Shown in pieces: positions 8,505 to 17,899 of a stretch of 64,000 nt of DNA; the first letter of the stretch is position 1; the number at the start of each line of letters is the position of its first letter. The stretch is from Rhizobium sp. G21 (GTDB lineage: Bacteria; Pseudomonadota; Alphaproteobacteria; Rhizobiales; Rhizobiaceae), in NCBI RefSeq assembly GCF_014158035.1, contig NZ_JACFXW010000002.1, forward strand, positions 248,001 to 312,000, written 5' to 3'. The notes under the pieces were generated by a model. The model made no database searches. It was not told the origin of the DNA and worked only from the letters and a program-made list of their open reading frames with translations. The position numbers and the translations under genes were made by a program.

Positions 8505-9572
8505 GTGATTGCGAAATTTCGATCTGGTTCGCGGAACTGGACCGCGACACTTTTGGCCGCGACCATGCTCGCCTCCGGCGCCGGCATGGCCAGCGCCGCC
8601 GACCTGGTGATCTCCAACTGGGCCGGCTATATGGCGCCCGACATCGCCGAAGCCTTCAAGACGGCGACCGGGCTCGAAGTCGAGATCGTCAATCACGCCA
8701 CCAATGAAGAAGTCATGGGCAAGCTGATGGCGAGCGGCGGCAAGGGTTATGACCTCGTCTTCGTGTCCTCGCCCTTTGCCGAGATCCTCAATGGCCAGGG
8801 CCTGGCCGAGCCGATCGACAAGGCCGCCGTTCCCAATCTCGCCAATCTCTATCCGGAAGCCGCAAGCCTCGCCTACGATCCCGGCGCGACTTTCTCCGTC
8901 CCTTACACCTGGGGCACGACCGGCCTCTGCTATCGCTCCGATCTGGTGAAAACCACGCCGGATAGCTGGATGAACCTGCTCAAGCCCTCCGACGATCTCA
9001 AGGGCAAGGTCACGATGCTCGCCACCGACCGCTGGCTGATGGCGGCGGGCCTTTTCGCGCTCGGCTATTCCGCAAACGAGAAGGATCCCGCCAAGATCGA
9101 GGAAGCCAAGAACCTGTTGATCGAGGCGAAGAAGACCCTGCTCGCCTATGACGACACGACCTTCTATTCCAAGCTCGTTTCCGGCGAAGCCTCGCTCGTG
9201 CATGCCTGGGACGGTTGGTGCAATTACGGCATCACCGACAACAAGGACATCAAGTTCGTGACGCCGAAGGAAGGCTCCGATCTCTGGGTCGACACGATGG
9301 TGGTGATGAAGTCATCCGAGAACAAGGATGCGGCGATGAAGTTCATCAACTTCATGCTCGACGCCAAGAACCACGCCTGGGCCGCCGCCAACATTCTCTA
9401 CAAGGTGCCGAACAAGGCCGCCATGGAAAGCCTTGATCCAGCGCTCATCAAAACCTATCCGAATATGGGCATGACGCCGGCTGAACTCACCAATTTCGAG
9501 CTGCTGCGCGATCTCGGCGATGCGCAGAAGGATTATTCCAAGGCGGTCAGCGAGATCAAGGCCGCCAACTGA
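8505..9572 (+). CDS. Periplasmic binding protein of spermidine/putrescine-type ABC transporter (PotD-like)
   Basis: This is the periplasmic receptor for a cationic or amino-group-bearing ligand, 355 residues like other PotD-family proteins. The start is GTG 8505, with AAGGGAG (8492-8498) seven bases upstream. Residues 1-31 are a signal peptide ending ASA, and the mature chain begins with the family-typical LVISNWAGYMAPDIAEAF. It is the first gene of a potD-potB-potC-potA-type operon. A hairpin follows it, which would favour excess production of the binding protein. The ligand may be a polyamine or a related amine or amino acid. Confidence 0.9.
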   Translation: MIAKFRSGSRNWTATLLAATMLASGAGMASAADLVISNWAGYMAPDIAEAFKTATGLEVEIVNHATNEEVMGKLMASGGKGYDLVFVSSPFAEILNGQGLAEPIDKAAVPNLANLYPEAASLAYDPGATFSVPYTWGTTGLCYRSDLVKTTPDSWMNLLKPSDDLKGKVTMLATDRWLMAAGLFALGYSANEKDPAKIEEAKNLLIEAKKTLLAYDDTTFYSKLVSGEASLVHAWDGWCNYGITDNKDIKFVTPKEGSDLWVDTMVVMKSSENKDAAMKFINFMLDAKNHAWAAANILYKVPNKAAMESLDPALIKTYPNMGMTPAELTNFELLRDLGDAQKDYSKAVSEIKAAN

Positions 9573-9590
9573 CGGTCTGCCTCCCAAGAA

Positions 9591-9617
9591 CCGGCGGGGT
9601 TTCTTGAACCCTGCCGG
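9591..9617 (+). promoter_or_regulatory. Intergenic hairpin between binding-protein and permease genes
   Basis: CCGGCGGGGTT (9591-9601) pairs with AACCCTGCCGG (9607-9617) around a five-base loop; one position mispairs. No U-tract follows, so it is more likely an mRNA-stabilising or partial-attenuation hairpin that lets the upstream binding-protein gene be expressed above the permeases. Confidence 0.55.
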
Positions 9618-9679
9618 AGCCGAGGCGAAAGCGAGGCGGGCCGTGTTCGCCTCGGCCAATCTCATCCCATTGTCAGACT

Positions 9680-10558
9680 GTGAATCGAAACCCCGTGTCC
9701 TCCAAGGCTGCACGTTCCAATCTCATGGCCGCGCCCGCCGTCGCCTGGCTTCTCCTGTTCATGGTGACGCCCTGCGCGCTGGTGCTCGCCTACGCCTTTT
9801 TCGAACGAGGCCCGTGGGGCGGCGTCGTCTTCAATTTCAATTTTGACAACTTCATCAGGGTCGCCGATCCGCTCTATGCGAAGATCTTCCTGTCTTCGGC
9901 GCGGATCGCCGCGATCACCACACTGATCGCCATTCTCATCGCCTATCCTGCGGCTTACGCCATCAGCCGCGCGCCGCGCTCGCGTCAGGCGTTGCTGTTG
10001 TTCTTCGCGGTGCTGCCCTTCTGGAGCAATTACCTGATCCGCACCTATGCCTGGATCGTGCTGCTCAATCGCGAGGGCCTGTTCAACAATCTCCTGCGCT
10101 GGCTGGGATACGAGGGCGAGCCGCTGTCGCTGCTCTATACCGAAGGCGCTGTGATCACCGGTCTCGTCTATAACTATCTGCCCTTCGTGATCCTGGCGAT
10201 CTATTCGTCGCTGTCGCGGCTGAGCCCGGATTACGCCGAAGCGTCGCGCGATCTCGGCGCCGGCCCGGTCAGAACCTTCCTGCGGGTGATCCTGCCCTTG
10301 ACGCTGCCGGGCGTCGCCGCCGGCGGCGTGTTCGTCTTCGTGCTGTCGATCGGAAATTTCGTCACGCCGGCGCTGCTCGGCGGCGGACGCTTCCAGATGA
10401 TCGGCAATGTCGTCTATGACCAGTTCCTCACCGCCAATGACTGGCCGTTCGGCGCAGCGCTCGGCATGGCGCTGATTGCGGTGATGGTGGCGCTGCTGAC
10501 CCTGCAGGCGAAGGCCGCCTCCCGCGCCGCCGGCGAAGTCAGGGAGGCCGAGGCATGA
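9680..10558 (+). CDS. Spermidine/putrescine-type ABC transporter permease (PotB-like)
   Basis: This is an inner-membrane channel subunit of 292 residues with about six membrane segments. The EAA loop (YAEASRDLGAGPVRTFLRVILP, about residues 180-201) is complete. The start used is GTG 9680; an in-frame ATG at 9725 would still leave the first membrane segment intact. The stop overlaps the start of the next permease (ATGA), so the two subunits are translationally coupled. Confidence 0.9.
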   Translation: MNRNPVSSKAARSNLMAAPAVAWLLLFMVTPCALVLAYAFFERGPWGGVVFNFNFDNFIRVADPLYAKIFLSSARIAAITTLIAILIAYPAAYAISRAPRSRQALLLFFAVLPFWSNYLIRTYAWIVLLNREGLFNNLLRWLGYEGEPLSLLYTEGAVITGLVYNYLPFVILAIYSSLSRLSPDYAEASRDLGAGPVRTFLRVILPLTLPGVAAGGVFVFVLSIGNFVTPALLGGGRFQMIGNVVYDQFLTANDWPFGAALGMALIAVMVALLTLQAKAASRAAGEVREAEA

Positions 10559-11334
10559 AGACCCGTTCGCTGCCCTTCCGGCTGATCCTCGTCGCCGTCT
10601 TCGGCTTTCTCTATCTGCCGATCGCCGTTCTGGTGCTGCTCTCCTTCAACGAGGCCGGCCTGCCGACCGCCTGGTCCGGTTTCTCGCTGAAATGGTACGC
10701 CTCGCTCGCCGAGAACAAGGACATTCTCGGCGCGGCCTGGAACACCTTGGTGGTCGGCGTCTTCGCAACCGTGATTTCCACCATTCTCGGCACGATGCTG
10801 GCGATCGGTATCGAGAGCCGGAGGCGGAAGAGCGCCTCGTTGGAAGCGCTGATCTTCGCGCCGATGGTGATCCCGGACATCGTGCTCGCGGTGGCGCTGC
10901 TCACCTTCTTCTCGCGCCTCGACATCACCCTCGGCCTGCATACGATCATCATCAGCCATGTGATCTTCGATCTCGCTTTCGTCAGCTCCATCGTCCGCGC
11001 CCGGCTCAAGCATTTCGACTATTCGATCGTGGAAGCTTCGCGCGATCTCGGCGCCTCGCCCTGGACGACCTTCTGGCGGATCACGTTCCCGGTGCTGGCG
11101 CCGGCCATCATCGCTGGCGCACTTCTGGCCTTCACGCTGTCGGTGGATGAATTCATCATCGCCTTCTTCACCGCCGGCGCCGGCCGCGGCTCGATCACCC
11201 TGCCGATCCAGATCTATTCGATGATCCGCTTCGGCGTGACGCCCGAGATCAATGCTCTCGCGACCATAGTCATGGGGGTCAGCGCGCTCGCGCTCATCCT
11301 TTCCCAATGGCTCAACAAAGAACAGATGCAATGA
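10555..11334 (+). CDS. Spermidine/putrescine-type ABC transporter permease (PotC-like)
   Basis: This is the second channel subunit, 259 residues. Membrane segments are clear, and the EAA loop reads IVEASRDLGASPWTTFWRI (about residues 157-175). It overlaps the PotB-like gene by four bases at its start and the ATPase gene by four bases at its end, which indicates a single translationally coupled transport operon. Confidence 0.9.
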   Translation: MKTRSLPFRLILVAVFGFLYLPIAVLVLLSFNEAGLPTAWSGFSLKWYASLAENKDILGAAWNTLVVGVFATVISTILGTMLAIGIESRRRKSASLEALIFAPMVIPDIVLAVALLTFFSRLDITLGLHTIIISHVIFDLAFVSSIVRARLKHFDYSIVEASRDLGASPWTTFWRITFPVLAPAIIAGALLAFTLSVDEFIIAFFTAGAGRGSITLPIQIYSMIRFGVTPEINALATIVMGVSALALILSQWLNKEQMQ

Positions 11335-12409
11335 CCGATACCGCCCCCAGACGATCCTGTCGATCGACGGCCTCAGCAAGGATTTCGGGCCGGTGCGCGC
11401 CGTCGATCGCATCGCGCTCGACATCAGGCGCAACGAATTCTTCGCGCTGCTTGGCCCGTCGGGCTGCGGTAAATCCACACTTCTGCGCATGCTGGCCGGT
11501 TTCGAGACGCCGACCTCCGGCCGCGTATTGCTCGACGGCGCCGACATCACGGCGCTGCCGCCGGAGAAGCGGCCGCTCAACCTGATGTTCCAGTCCTATG
11601 CGCTGTTTCCGCATATGACGGTCGCCAAAAACCTCGCTTATGGGCTCGAAATGGATGGCCTGCCCGAGGCCGAGATCGCCTCGCGCGTCGACGAGATGAT
11701 GGCGGTCACCGATCTCGGTGAATTCGCCGCGCGCAAGCCGGATCAACTGTCGGGTGGCCAGCGCCAGCGCGTGGCGCTCGCCCGCGCGCTCATCAAACGG
11801 CCCAAGGTGCTGCTGCTCGACGAACCGCTCGGCGCGCTCGACAAGAAACTGCGCGAGCGCATGCAGCTCGAATTGAAGCGTCTTCAACATGAGGTCGGCA
11901 TCACCTTCATCATCGTCACCCATGACCAGGAAGAAGCGCTGGTGATGGCCGATCGCATGGCGATCCTGCGGGATGGCCGCCTGCTGCAATGCGGGTCTCC
12001 TGAAGAGATTTATGAGCGCCCGGCCGACCGTTTCGTCGCCAATTTCATCGGAGTCATGAACTTCCTCGACGGCCGGGTCTCCGGTGGCCGCTTCGGCGCG
12101 CCCGGGCTGGATATCGCCGCGCCCGATATGGTCGACGGGCCTGCGGCGCTGGCAATCCGCCCCGAGGATCTGGAGCTTGCGAGCGGCGTGGACGCCGAAG
12201 CGGTGATCGAGGGCGTCGTGGTCGATATCGCCTATCATGGGCTCGACCGTGTGCTGCATGTGAAAACGCAAGCGAGCCAGACGCCGCTTCAGCTGCGCGT
12301 CGCCGCCCGCAATCCGGCCGGGCATGCTGCGGGCGAGACGGTGCGCCTCGCCCTGCGCCCCGAGCGCTGCAAATTCTTCAACGAAAAATCAGAACCGAAA
12401 GAGGGTTGA
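11331..12409 (+). CDS. Spermidine/putrescine-type ABC transporter ATPase (PotA-like; frameshift at 11344-11348)
   Basis: This is the ATPase of the polyamine-type importer. ATG 11331 overlaps the preceding stop. The first five codons read MTDTA, then the frame is lost at a C5 run (11344-11348). Adding one C gives PQTILSIDGLSKDFGPVRAVD, a perfect PotA beginning. The remaining frame from 11393 has Walker A GPSGCGKST, Q-loop MFQSYALFPHM, signature LSGGQRQRV, Walker B LLLDEPLGALDKK, the switch VTHDQEE and a C-terminal TOBE domain. Restored length is about 359 residues, normal for PotA. The single-base deletion is probably a sequence error. Confidence 0.88.
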
Positions 12410-12410
12410 G

Positions 12411-13704
12411 ATGTCCAAGACGATCGCATTTTTTCCCGGAAGCGGCCTTCGGGCCGGCGCTGAATTCCGTCGGCATCGCCCAGGCTGTCGAGGCGCTGGG
12501 GCATAAGGCCGTGTTCCTTTCCGATCCGGGTTTCGTTTCGGTCTATGAAGGCTATGGCTTCGAGGCGCATCCGGTCAATCTCTCCGAGCCGATGCCGCCC
12601 GAGCAGATGGCGAAGTTCTGGGAAGACTTCATCAACGGCCATATCCCGAACTTCCGCAAGAGCCCCTATGACCAGATCGACAATTATGTGAAGGATTGCT
12701 GGACGGCGATCGTCGATAGCGCCAAATGGGCCGAGAAAGATCTGCCGGGCGTGCTCGCCAAGATCAATCCTGACATGATCTGCGTTGACAATGTCATCCT
12801 GTTTCCGGCGATCAAGCATTTCGGCAAGCCCTGGGTGCGCATCATCTCCTGCTCGGAAAACGAGATCGAGGATCCGAAGATCCCGCCGCATCTCTCCGGC
12901 TGCCGCCAGGACGACTACGAGGGCCACAAGGCCTATCGTGATCGCTTCAACGAAGTGATCAAGCCGATCCATGACGATTACAACGCCTTCCTCGCCTCGA
13001 CCGGCGAAGCGGCCTATCCGATCGGCCAGTTCTTCGAAGCCTCGCCCTTCATGAACCTGCTGCTCTATCCGGAGCCGGCGAAATTCGATCGCGAACATCC
13101 GCTCGATCCCAATCAATTCCAGTATCTCGAAGGCTGCGTCCGCAAGGAAAAGCCCTATGAGGTGCCGACCTTCGCCGCCAACAACGACAAGCCGCTGATC
13201 TACATCTCCTTCGGCTCGCTGGGCGCCGGCGACACCGATCTCCTGAAGCGGCTGATCGAGACGATCGGCAGGCTGCCCTATCGGGCGCTCGTCAATGTCG
13301 GCGACTACAAGGACCAGTATGAAAACGTGCCGGGCAATGTGGTCATCGAAAGCTGGTTCCCGCAGCCCTCGGTCATCCCGCAGGTCGACGCCGCCATCCA
13401 TCACGGCGGCAACAACTCCTTCACCGAATGCCTCTATTTCGGCAAGCCTGCGATCATCATGCCCTATGTCTGGGACGGACATGACAACGCCACGCGCGTT
13501 GATGAGACCGGCCACGGCTTCAAGATGCCGCGCTATGACTGGACCGACGAGGAACTGGCCGCCAAGCTCGACCATATGATCAACGATCCCAAGATGAAAG
13601 CGAAGCTCGCCGCCACCTCGGCGCATATGCAGTCGCAGAATGGTCCGCAGAAGGCGGCGGGCATTCTCGATCAGTTGGTGAAGACGGGGGCGTATCGTGC
13701 TTGA
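12411..13704 (+). CDS. Glycosyltransferase-like protein, GT1/UGT fold (copy 2; frameshift near 12429-12440)
   Basis: This is a paralogue of the protein at 6045-7343, sharing the PEA-x-FG-x-ALN start, SWFPQPSV and IHHGGNNSF-x-E-x-LYFG motifs and length (about 430 residues). The natural start is ATG 12411, just after the ATPase stop, giving MSKTIAFFP. The frame then slips in the T6-C3-G2 stretch at 12429-12440, where one base is extra compared with the reading ..FFPEAAFGPALN. An alternative TTG at 12406 keeps one frame but gives an atypical N-terminus. The gene sits at the end of the transporter operon. The substrate is unknown. Confidence 0.83.
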
Positions 13705-13735
13705 TATATCCGCATCACACGTAGGTGGTCGAGGC

Positions 13736-13888
13736 TACCCCCTCTGGTCTGCCGACCATCTCCCCTCAAGGGGGAGATTGGACAGTGGCGCCGGCTTCCC
13801 CCAATCTCAACGTTGGGGGCTGGGCGATGGTCGCTCCTCCAGCCAATCTCCCCCTTGAGGGGAGATGTCCGGCAGGACAGAGGGGGTA
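13736..13888. repeat. Large inverted-repeat intergenic element (Rhizobiales palindrome type)
   Basis: Two 46-base arms, 13736-13781 and 13843-13888, are near-perfect reverse complements. Each contains CATCTCCCCTCAAGGGGGAG or a variant, which is itself a smaller palindrome (CCCCTCAAGGGG). The 61-base centre has a further short repeat around CCCCCAATCTCAACGTTGGGGG. This composition (CCAATCTCCCCCTTGAGGGGAGAT) is familiar from dispersed intergenic elements in rhizobia and relatives. It fills the space between the glycosyltransferase gene and the first cupin gene and could form a long RNA hairpin. Confidence 0.75.
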
Positions 13889-13920
13889 ATGCTGGCTCCC
13901 ACCACCCCGGAGGCCCTCCA

Positions 13921-14283
13921 TTGACCGACACCCTCAAATCCACCGCCCCGCATATTCACAACGCCACCGTCTATGACGATCTCGTCGACTGGGGCGTACA
14001 ATCGGACGCCATTGAGGGCCAGTCGAAATCTACCGGGCGGCTGCTGTTCAAAGGGCCGAACAATGAGCCGGAAACCGGCGTCTGGGTTTGCACGCCCGGA
14101 CGCTGGCGACTGTCCATCCCGCGCGACGAGTTTTGCCATTTCGTCTCGGGCTCGGCCACCTACCGGTCGGATGAGGGCGACGTGGTCGAGGTCTCGGCGG
14201 GAACGGCCGTGATGTTCAAGGCGGGCTGGACCGGCGAATGCACGGTGCATGAGACCATGCGCAATATCTACATGCTGGTATGA
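13921..14283 (+). CDS. Small cupin-domain protein (DUF861-like), first of three
   Basis: This is a single-domain cupin of 120 residues. The start is TTG 13921, supported by GGAGG at 13909-13913 seven bases upstream; the frame further upstream only reads through the repeat. The core is of the DUF861 (EutQ/ureidoglycine-hydrolase-like) cupin type: CTPGRWRLSIPRDEFCHFVSG, a GDVVEVSAGTAV turn, then GWTGECTVHET. Such cupins bind a metal or small carbonyl/amine ligands, but the function here is unknown. Two paralogues follow directly. Confidence 0.8.
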   Translation: MTDTLKSTAPHIHNATVYDDLVDWGVQSDAIEGQSKSTGRLLFKGPNNEPETGVWVCTPGRWRLSIPRDEFCHFVSGSATYRSDEGDVVEVSAGTAVMFKAGWTGECTVHETMRNIYMLV

Positions 14284-14290
14284 GGCTGAG

Positions 14291-14632
14291 ATGACCACAC
14301 CCTATTGGGCGAAAGCCGACGCCGTGGCGCTGGAGCACTGGGGTCCGTCGAAGACGGCAACCGAAGGCGATCCGATCATGGCGGGCAAGATCCTCAGCGT
14401 CAACGCGGATGGATCGAGCGAATGCGGCATCTGGTCCTGCACGCCGGGAACCCGCACGATCACCATCCCCAGCGACGAGTTCTGCGTCTTTCTGGGCGGC
14501 AAGGGCCTCTACATCCGTGAAGACGGCGAGGAGATCGCCGTCGAAGCCGGTTCGGTCGTCTTCTTTCCCGGAGGCTGGACTGGAACCTCCATCATCACCG
14601 AAACCCTGTCCAAGGCTTTCATGAGCCGCTGA
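14291..14632 (+). CDS. Small cupin-domain protein (DUF861-like), second of three
   Basis: This is a 113-residue cupin starting at ATG 14291, eight bases after the first cupin. The pattern CTPGTRTITIPSDEFCVFLGG, then EEIAVEAGSVVFFPGGWTG, parallels the first and third copies, but the histidine of the DEFCH position is replaced (DEFCV). Its metal site is therefore probably altered, suggesting that the three copies have diverged in role or form a hetero-oligomer. Confidence 0.8.
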   Translation: MTTPYWAKADAVALEHWGPSKTATEGDPIMAGKILSVNADGSSECGIWSCTPGTRTITIPSDEFCVFLGGKGLYIREDGEEIAVEAGSVVFFPGGWTGTSIITETLSKAFMSR

Positions 14633-14647
14633 CCGCAAGGAATAGAC

Positions 14648-14995
14648 ATGACCTCCGCACCCCTGATGTACAAGCCGCTCGAACAGGAAAACCTGGTCGA
14701 TTGGGGCACGATCCCCACCATGATCGAAGGCGTCAGCCACGTCTCCGGCAAACTCATTCACAAGGGCCCGAACGGCGAAAGCGAATGCGGCTTGTGGATC
14801 TGCACGCCCGGCAAATGGGAATGCCATGTGACGCGCGACGAATTCTGCCACTTCCTCGAAGGGCGATCCACCTATGTGCATGAAAGCGGCGAGGTGATCG
14901 AGATCACCCCTGATACCGCCGCCTTCTTCCCCAAGGATTGGAAGGGCGTCTGCACCGTCCATGAGACGATCAAGAAAGTCTACATGATCCGCTGA
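14648..14995 (+). CDS. Small cupin-domain protein (DUF861-like), third of three
   Basis: This is a 115-residue cupin starting at ATG 14648 with an AAGGAA ribosome site. It is closest to the first copy: CTPGKWECHVTRDEFCHFLEG and GVCTVHETIKKVYMIR. Like it, this copy keeps the DEFCH histidine. The three tandem copies lie between a glycosyltransferase-like gene and an aldehyde dehydrogenase on the same strand and are probably cotranscribed with them. Confidence 0.8.
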   Translation: MTSAPLMYKPLEQENLVDWGTIPTMIEGVSHVSGKLIHKGPNGESECGLWICTPGKWECHVTRDEFCHFLEGRSTYVHESGEVIEITPDTAAFFPKDWKGVCTVHETIKKVYMIR

Positions 14996-15033
14996 ACGAG
15001 CGGGACGGCCTCAAGGGCCAGTCAGGACCAGAT

Positions 15034-16541
15034 ATGCAGGACTTGTTGAATCCCGTCCATTTCGTGGACGGCGGCTACCGGCCGAGCCTGGGCGCCCGCG
15101 CCGATGTGATCGACCCGGCGACGCTCGCCGTGGTCGGCGCCCTTGCCGAAACCACAGACGACGAGCTCGATGCAGCGTTGGCGCTCGCGACCGCTTCGCA
15201 AAAGAGCTGGTCTAAGATCGACGCCAAGACGCGCGCCGCGATCCTGCACCGGATCGCCAACCGCATCGAGGCGACCGATATGCGCCGCTGCGCCGAAGTG
15301 ATGTCGCGGGAAATGGGCAAGCCCTATCCCGAGGCGATCGGCGAAGTCGCCAATTGCGCCGGCGCCTTCCGCTATTTCGCCGAGATCGCCCGCGACGAGG
15401 CGGGCAAGGTGGCGGGCACGACGCAGACGGGCTCGTTCCAATATGCGCGTTACGAGCCGTTGGGCGTCTCCGTCCACATCATGCCCTTCAACTTCCCGAT
15501 CCTGTTGATGTGCTGGACGGTCGCCGCCTCGCTCGCCTCCGGCAATGCCTGCATCATCAAGCCGGCGCCGGCGACGACGCTGTCGACGCTGATCTTCATG
15601 GAGGTCTTCGCTGATCTGCCGGCCGGCCTGATCGCCTGCCTGCCGGGCGGCGCCGAGATCGCCAAGGCGCTGGTTGCGTCGAAGAAGACGCATGCCGTCG
15701 CCTTCACCGGTTCGGCGGAGGCGGGCAGGGCGGTGGCCATGGCCGCGGCCGGCGCGATGAAGCCTGCGGTGATCGAGGGCGGCGGCTCGGATCCGATGAT
15801 CATCACCGCACATGCGCCGCTCGATGTCGCCGCGGCCGGCGCGGTCACGGCCGCCTTCCACATGTCCGGCCAGGTCTGCACCTCGGCCGAGCGCTTTTTC
15901 GTGGTCGACGCTGTGCATGACGCTTTCATCGAGCAATTCGTCGCGGAAACACGGCGCCTGCGGATTGGCAACGGTCTCGACAGAGCTGAGATCGGCCCTC
16001 GCTCGTCTCCAAGGCGGCGCGCGACAAGGTGATCCGGCTGGTCGAGGACGCCAAATCGAAGGGCGCCACGGCTGTCATCGGCGGCAAGATCCCCGAGGAT
16101 CAGCCGGTGGGCTGGTTCTATGAGCCGACCATCCTGACCGGCTGCACGCCCGACATGGCGATCATGCAGGAAGAATGCTTCGGGCCTGTGGCCGCTGTGA
16201 TGCGCGTGCAGGATTTCGACGAGGCCATCGCCCACGCCAATGACAGCGAATTCGGTCTCGGCGCATCGGTGTTCACCACCTCGCTCGAAGAGGCGATGGA
16301 GGCGGCCGAACGGCTGGAGGCCGGCATGGTCTGGGTCAACAATCCGCTGATCGACAATGACGCGCTGCCCTTCGGCGGCTGGAAGCGCTCCGGCCTGGGA
16401 CGGGAACTCTCACGGCTCGGCCTCGACGCCTTCCGGCGGTCCAAGATGGTCATCATCGATCACAAGCCGGTGCGCCAGGGCTGGTGGTATCCCTATCCGG
16501 ACGACTGGTTCTACGAGACGGGCGGCCGCAAGCACGTCTGA
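15034..16541 (+). CDS. NAD(P)-dependent aldehyde dehydrogenase (frameshift near 15995-16001)
   Basis: This is an aldehyde dehydrogenase superfamily member. The first frame carries IMPFNFP, IIKPAPATT, the EGGGSDPM region (general base Glu) and the catalytic Cys in MSGQVCTSAERF. It breaks off after AEIGP, and the next frame resumes with LVSKAARDKVIRL, FGPVAAVMRV and the C-terminal PFGGWKRSGLGRELS. One missing base in GGCCCTCGCTCG joins them into about 502 residues, the usual length. It lies downstream of the cupins and mirrors the ALDH on the other arm of the regulator. The substrate is unknown. Confidence 0.88.
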
Positions 16542-16625
16542 CGCTTTTGTTTTCACGCATTTCCGGACGGAAAACCGTAATGACACTTTGCCTGGAAATG
16601 CTCTCATTCACGCAGGAACGACATC

Positions 16626-17815
16626 ATGATCATCAGCCTTCTCTCGGCGGCGCCGGCCTCATGGGCGCGGGCATCGTGCGCGACCTTCTTTCCGACCGCG
16701 CCATCATCGACATCAAGACCGTCCGCATCTGCGACGCGCAGCGCGAGCGGATGGAGGCGCTGAAATCCGAACTCGATGATGTCAGGATCGAGCTTTTCGA
16801 TCTCGACGTCACCAAGCCGGACGCCCTGGCCAGCGCCGTGGCCGGCGCCGATCTCTGCATCAACTGCGTGCCGACCCTGCTCGGCCACCAGATGACCATA
16901 TTCGAAGCGGCGCTGGCGGCCAAGGTCGCCTATATGGATCTCGGCGGTCTTGGCACCTACACCGTCAAGCAGATCGCCGAGCATGAGCGCTTCAAGGCCG
17001 CGGGCGTGACGGCGGTGGTCGGCTGCGGCGCGGATCCCGGCATGTCCAACGTCATCTGCCGCGCCGTCGCCGACGAACTCGACGAGATCGACGCCATCAA
17101 TCTCTATTGGGCGGCGGAACTGGTCGGCGACGAGAACCCGGTTCTCGTGCCGCCCTATAGCGTCTCGACCGTGCTGGCCGAATATGCTCATGAAAGCACA
17201 CAGTTCTACGACGGCAAGCATGTGACCTGCCCGCCGATGAGCGGATCGGAATATCTCGACCTTCCAGAACCCTGGGGCCGCTGCGAATTCATGCATTCCC
17301 CTCATTCCGAACAGCTCACCGTGCCGCTCGCCGACGGCATTCGCGAAAAGGGCATCAAGGAATTTTCCTGGAAACTGCATCTGCCGCATCGTGAGCATGA
17401 AGCCTGGGTCGGCCTCGTCAAAGCCGGTTTCGGGGATTTCGACGATCCGGTCGAGATCGGAGGCGTCAAGGTGCGGCCGCTGGATGTGCTCAACAAGGTC
17501 ATCGAGCGCAACATCAAGAAAAATGCCGCCCGCATGCCGGAGCAGGAAAGCCATGAGATCCACTTCGCCATCGGGCGAGGCCGCAAGGATGGCGTGGCGC
17601 GCACGGTCACGGTCGAAGTCGTGGTCAAGCCGGATGCGATGTATGCGCCCTATGTCGACGCCTGCACCTCGATGAACGGCTCGATCGCTGCGCAGCTGAT
17701 CCTCGCCAATCCGAAAAAGCCGGGCGTCTGGGCGCCGGAAGCCTATTTCGACATCCCGCCCTATTTCGCCGAATTGGAGAAGCGCAAGTTCATCCTGTCG
17801 ACGCGGGTTGAATAG
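16626..17815 (+). CDS. Saccharopine-dehydrogenase-like NAD(P)-dependent enzyme (frameshift near 16640)
   Basis: This is a Rossmann-fold oxidoreductase of the saccharopine dehydrogenase/LYS9-like superfamily. The nucleotide-binding motif LGGAGLMGAGIVRDLL is followed by an acidic strand end and DLCINCVPTLLG. The catalytic-region motif GCGADPGMSNVICR is typical of this family. The start is ATG 16626; the frame slips about 15 bases later near 16639-16645, and one added base gives MIISLL-LGGAGLMG. Restored length is about 396 residues. It ends the rightward arm. Such enzymes make or cleave secondary-amine bonds between amino acids and carbonyls, plausible for an amine or opine-like substrate, but that is inference. 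Confidence 0.85.
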
Positions 17816-17899
17816 GCGCGTTGCGTCCGGGGCCGGCAATCGCCTATGTGACGTCTACGCCATGACGGCGCGACAGGCGATTCCCGGTCAGGATGCTCG

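Noticed and set aside
12406..13704. TTG start at 12406 as the true start of glycosyltransferase copy 2
   Set aside because: It gives an atypical MRCPRRSHFFPEA start and overlaps the previous stop, whereas ATG 12411 gives the family-like MSKTIAFFP before an evident one-base slip.
13736..13888. Transposon ends or an insertion sequence
   Set aside because: Inverted arms are present but there is no transposase between or near them, and the 61-base centre is too short; an intergenic palindrome fits.
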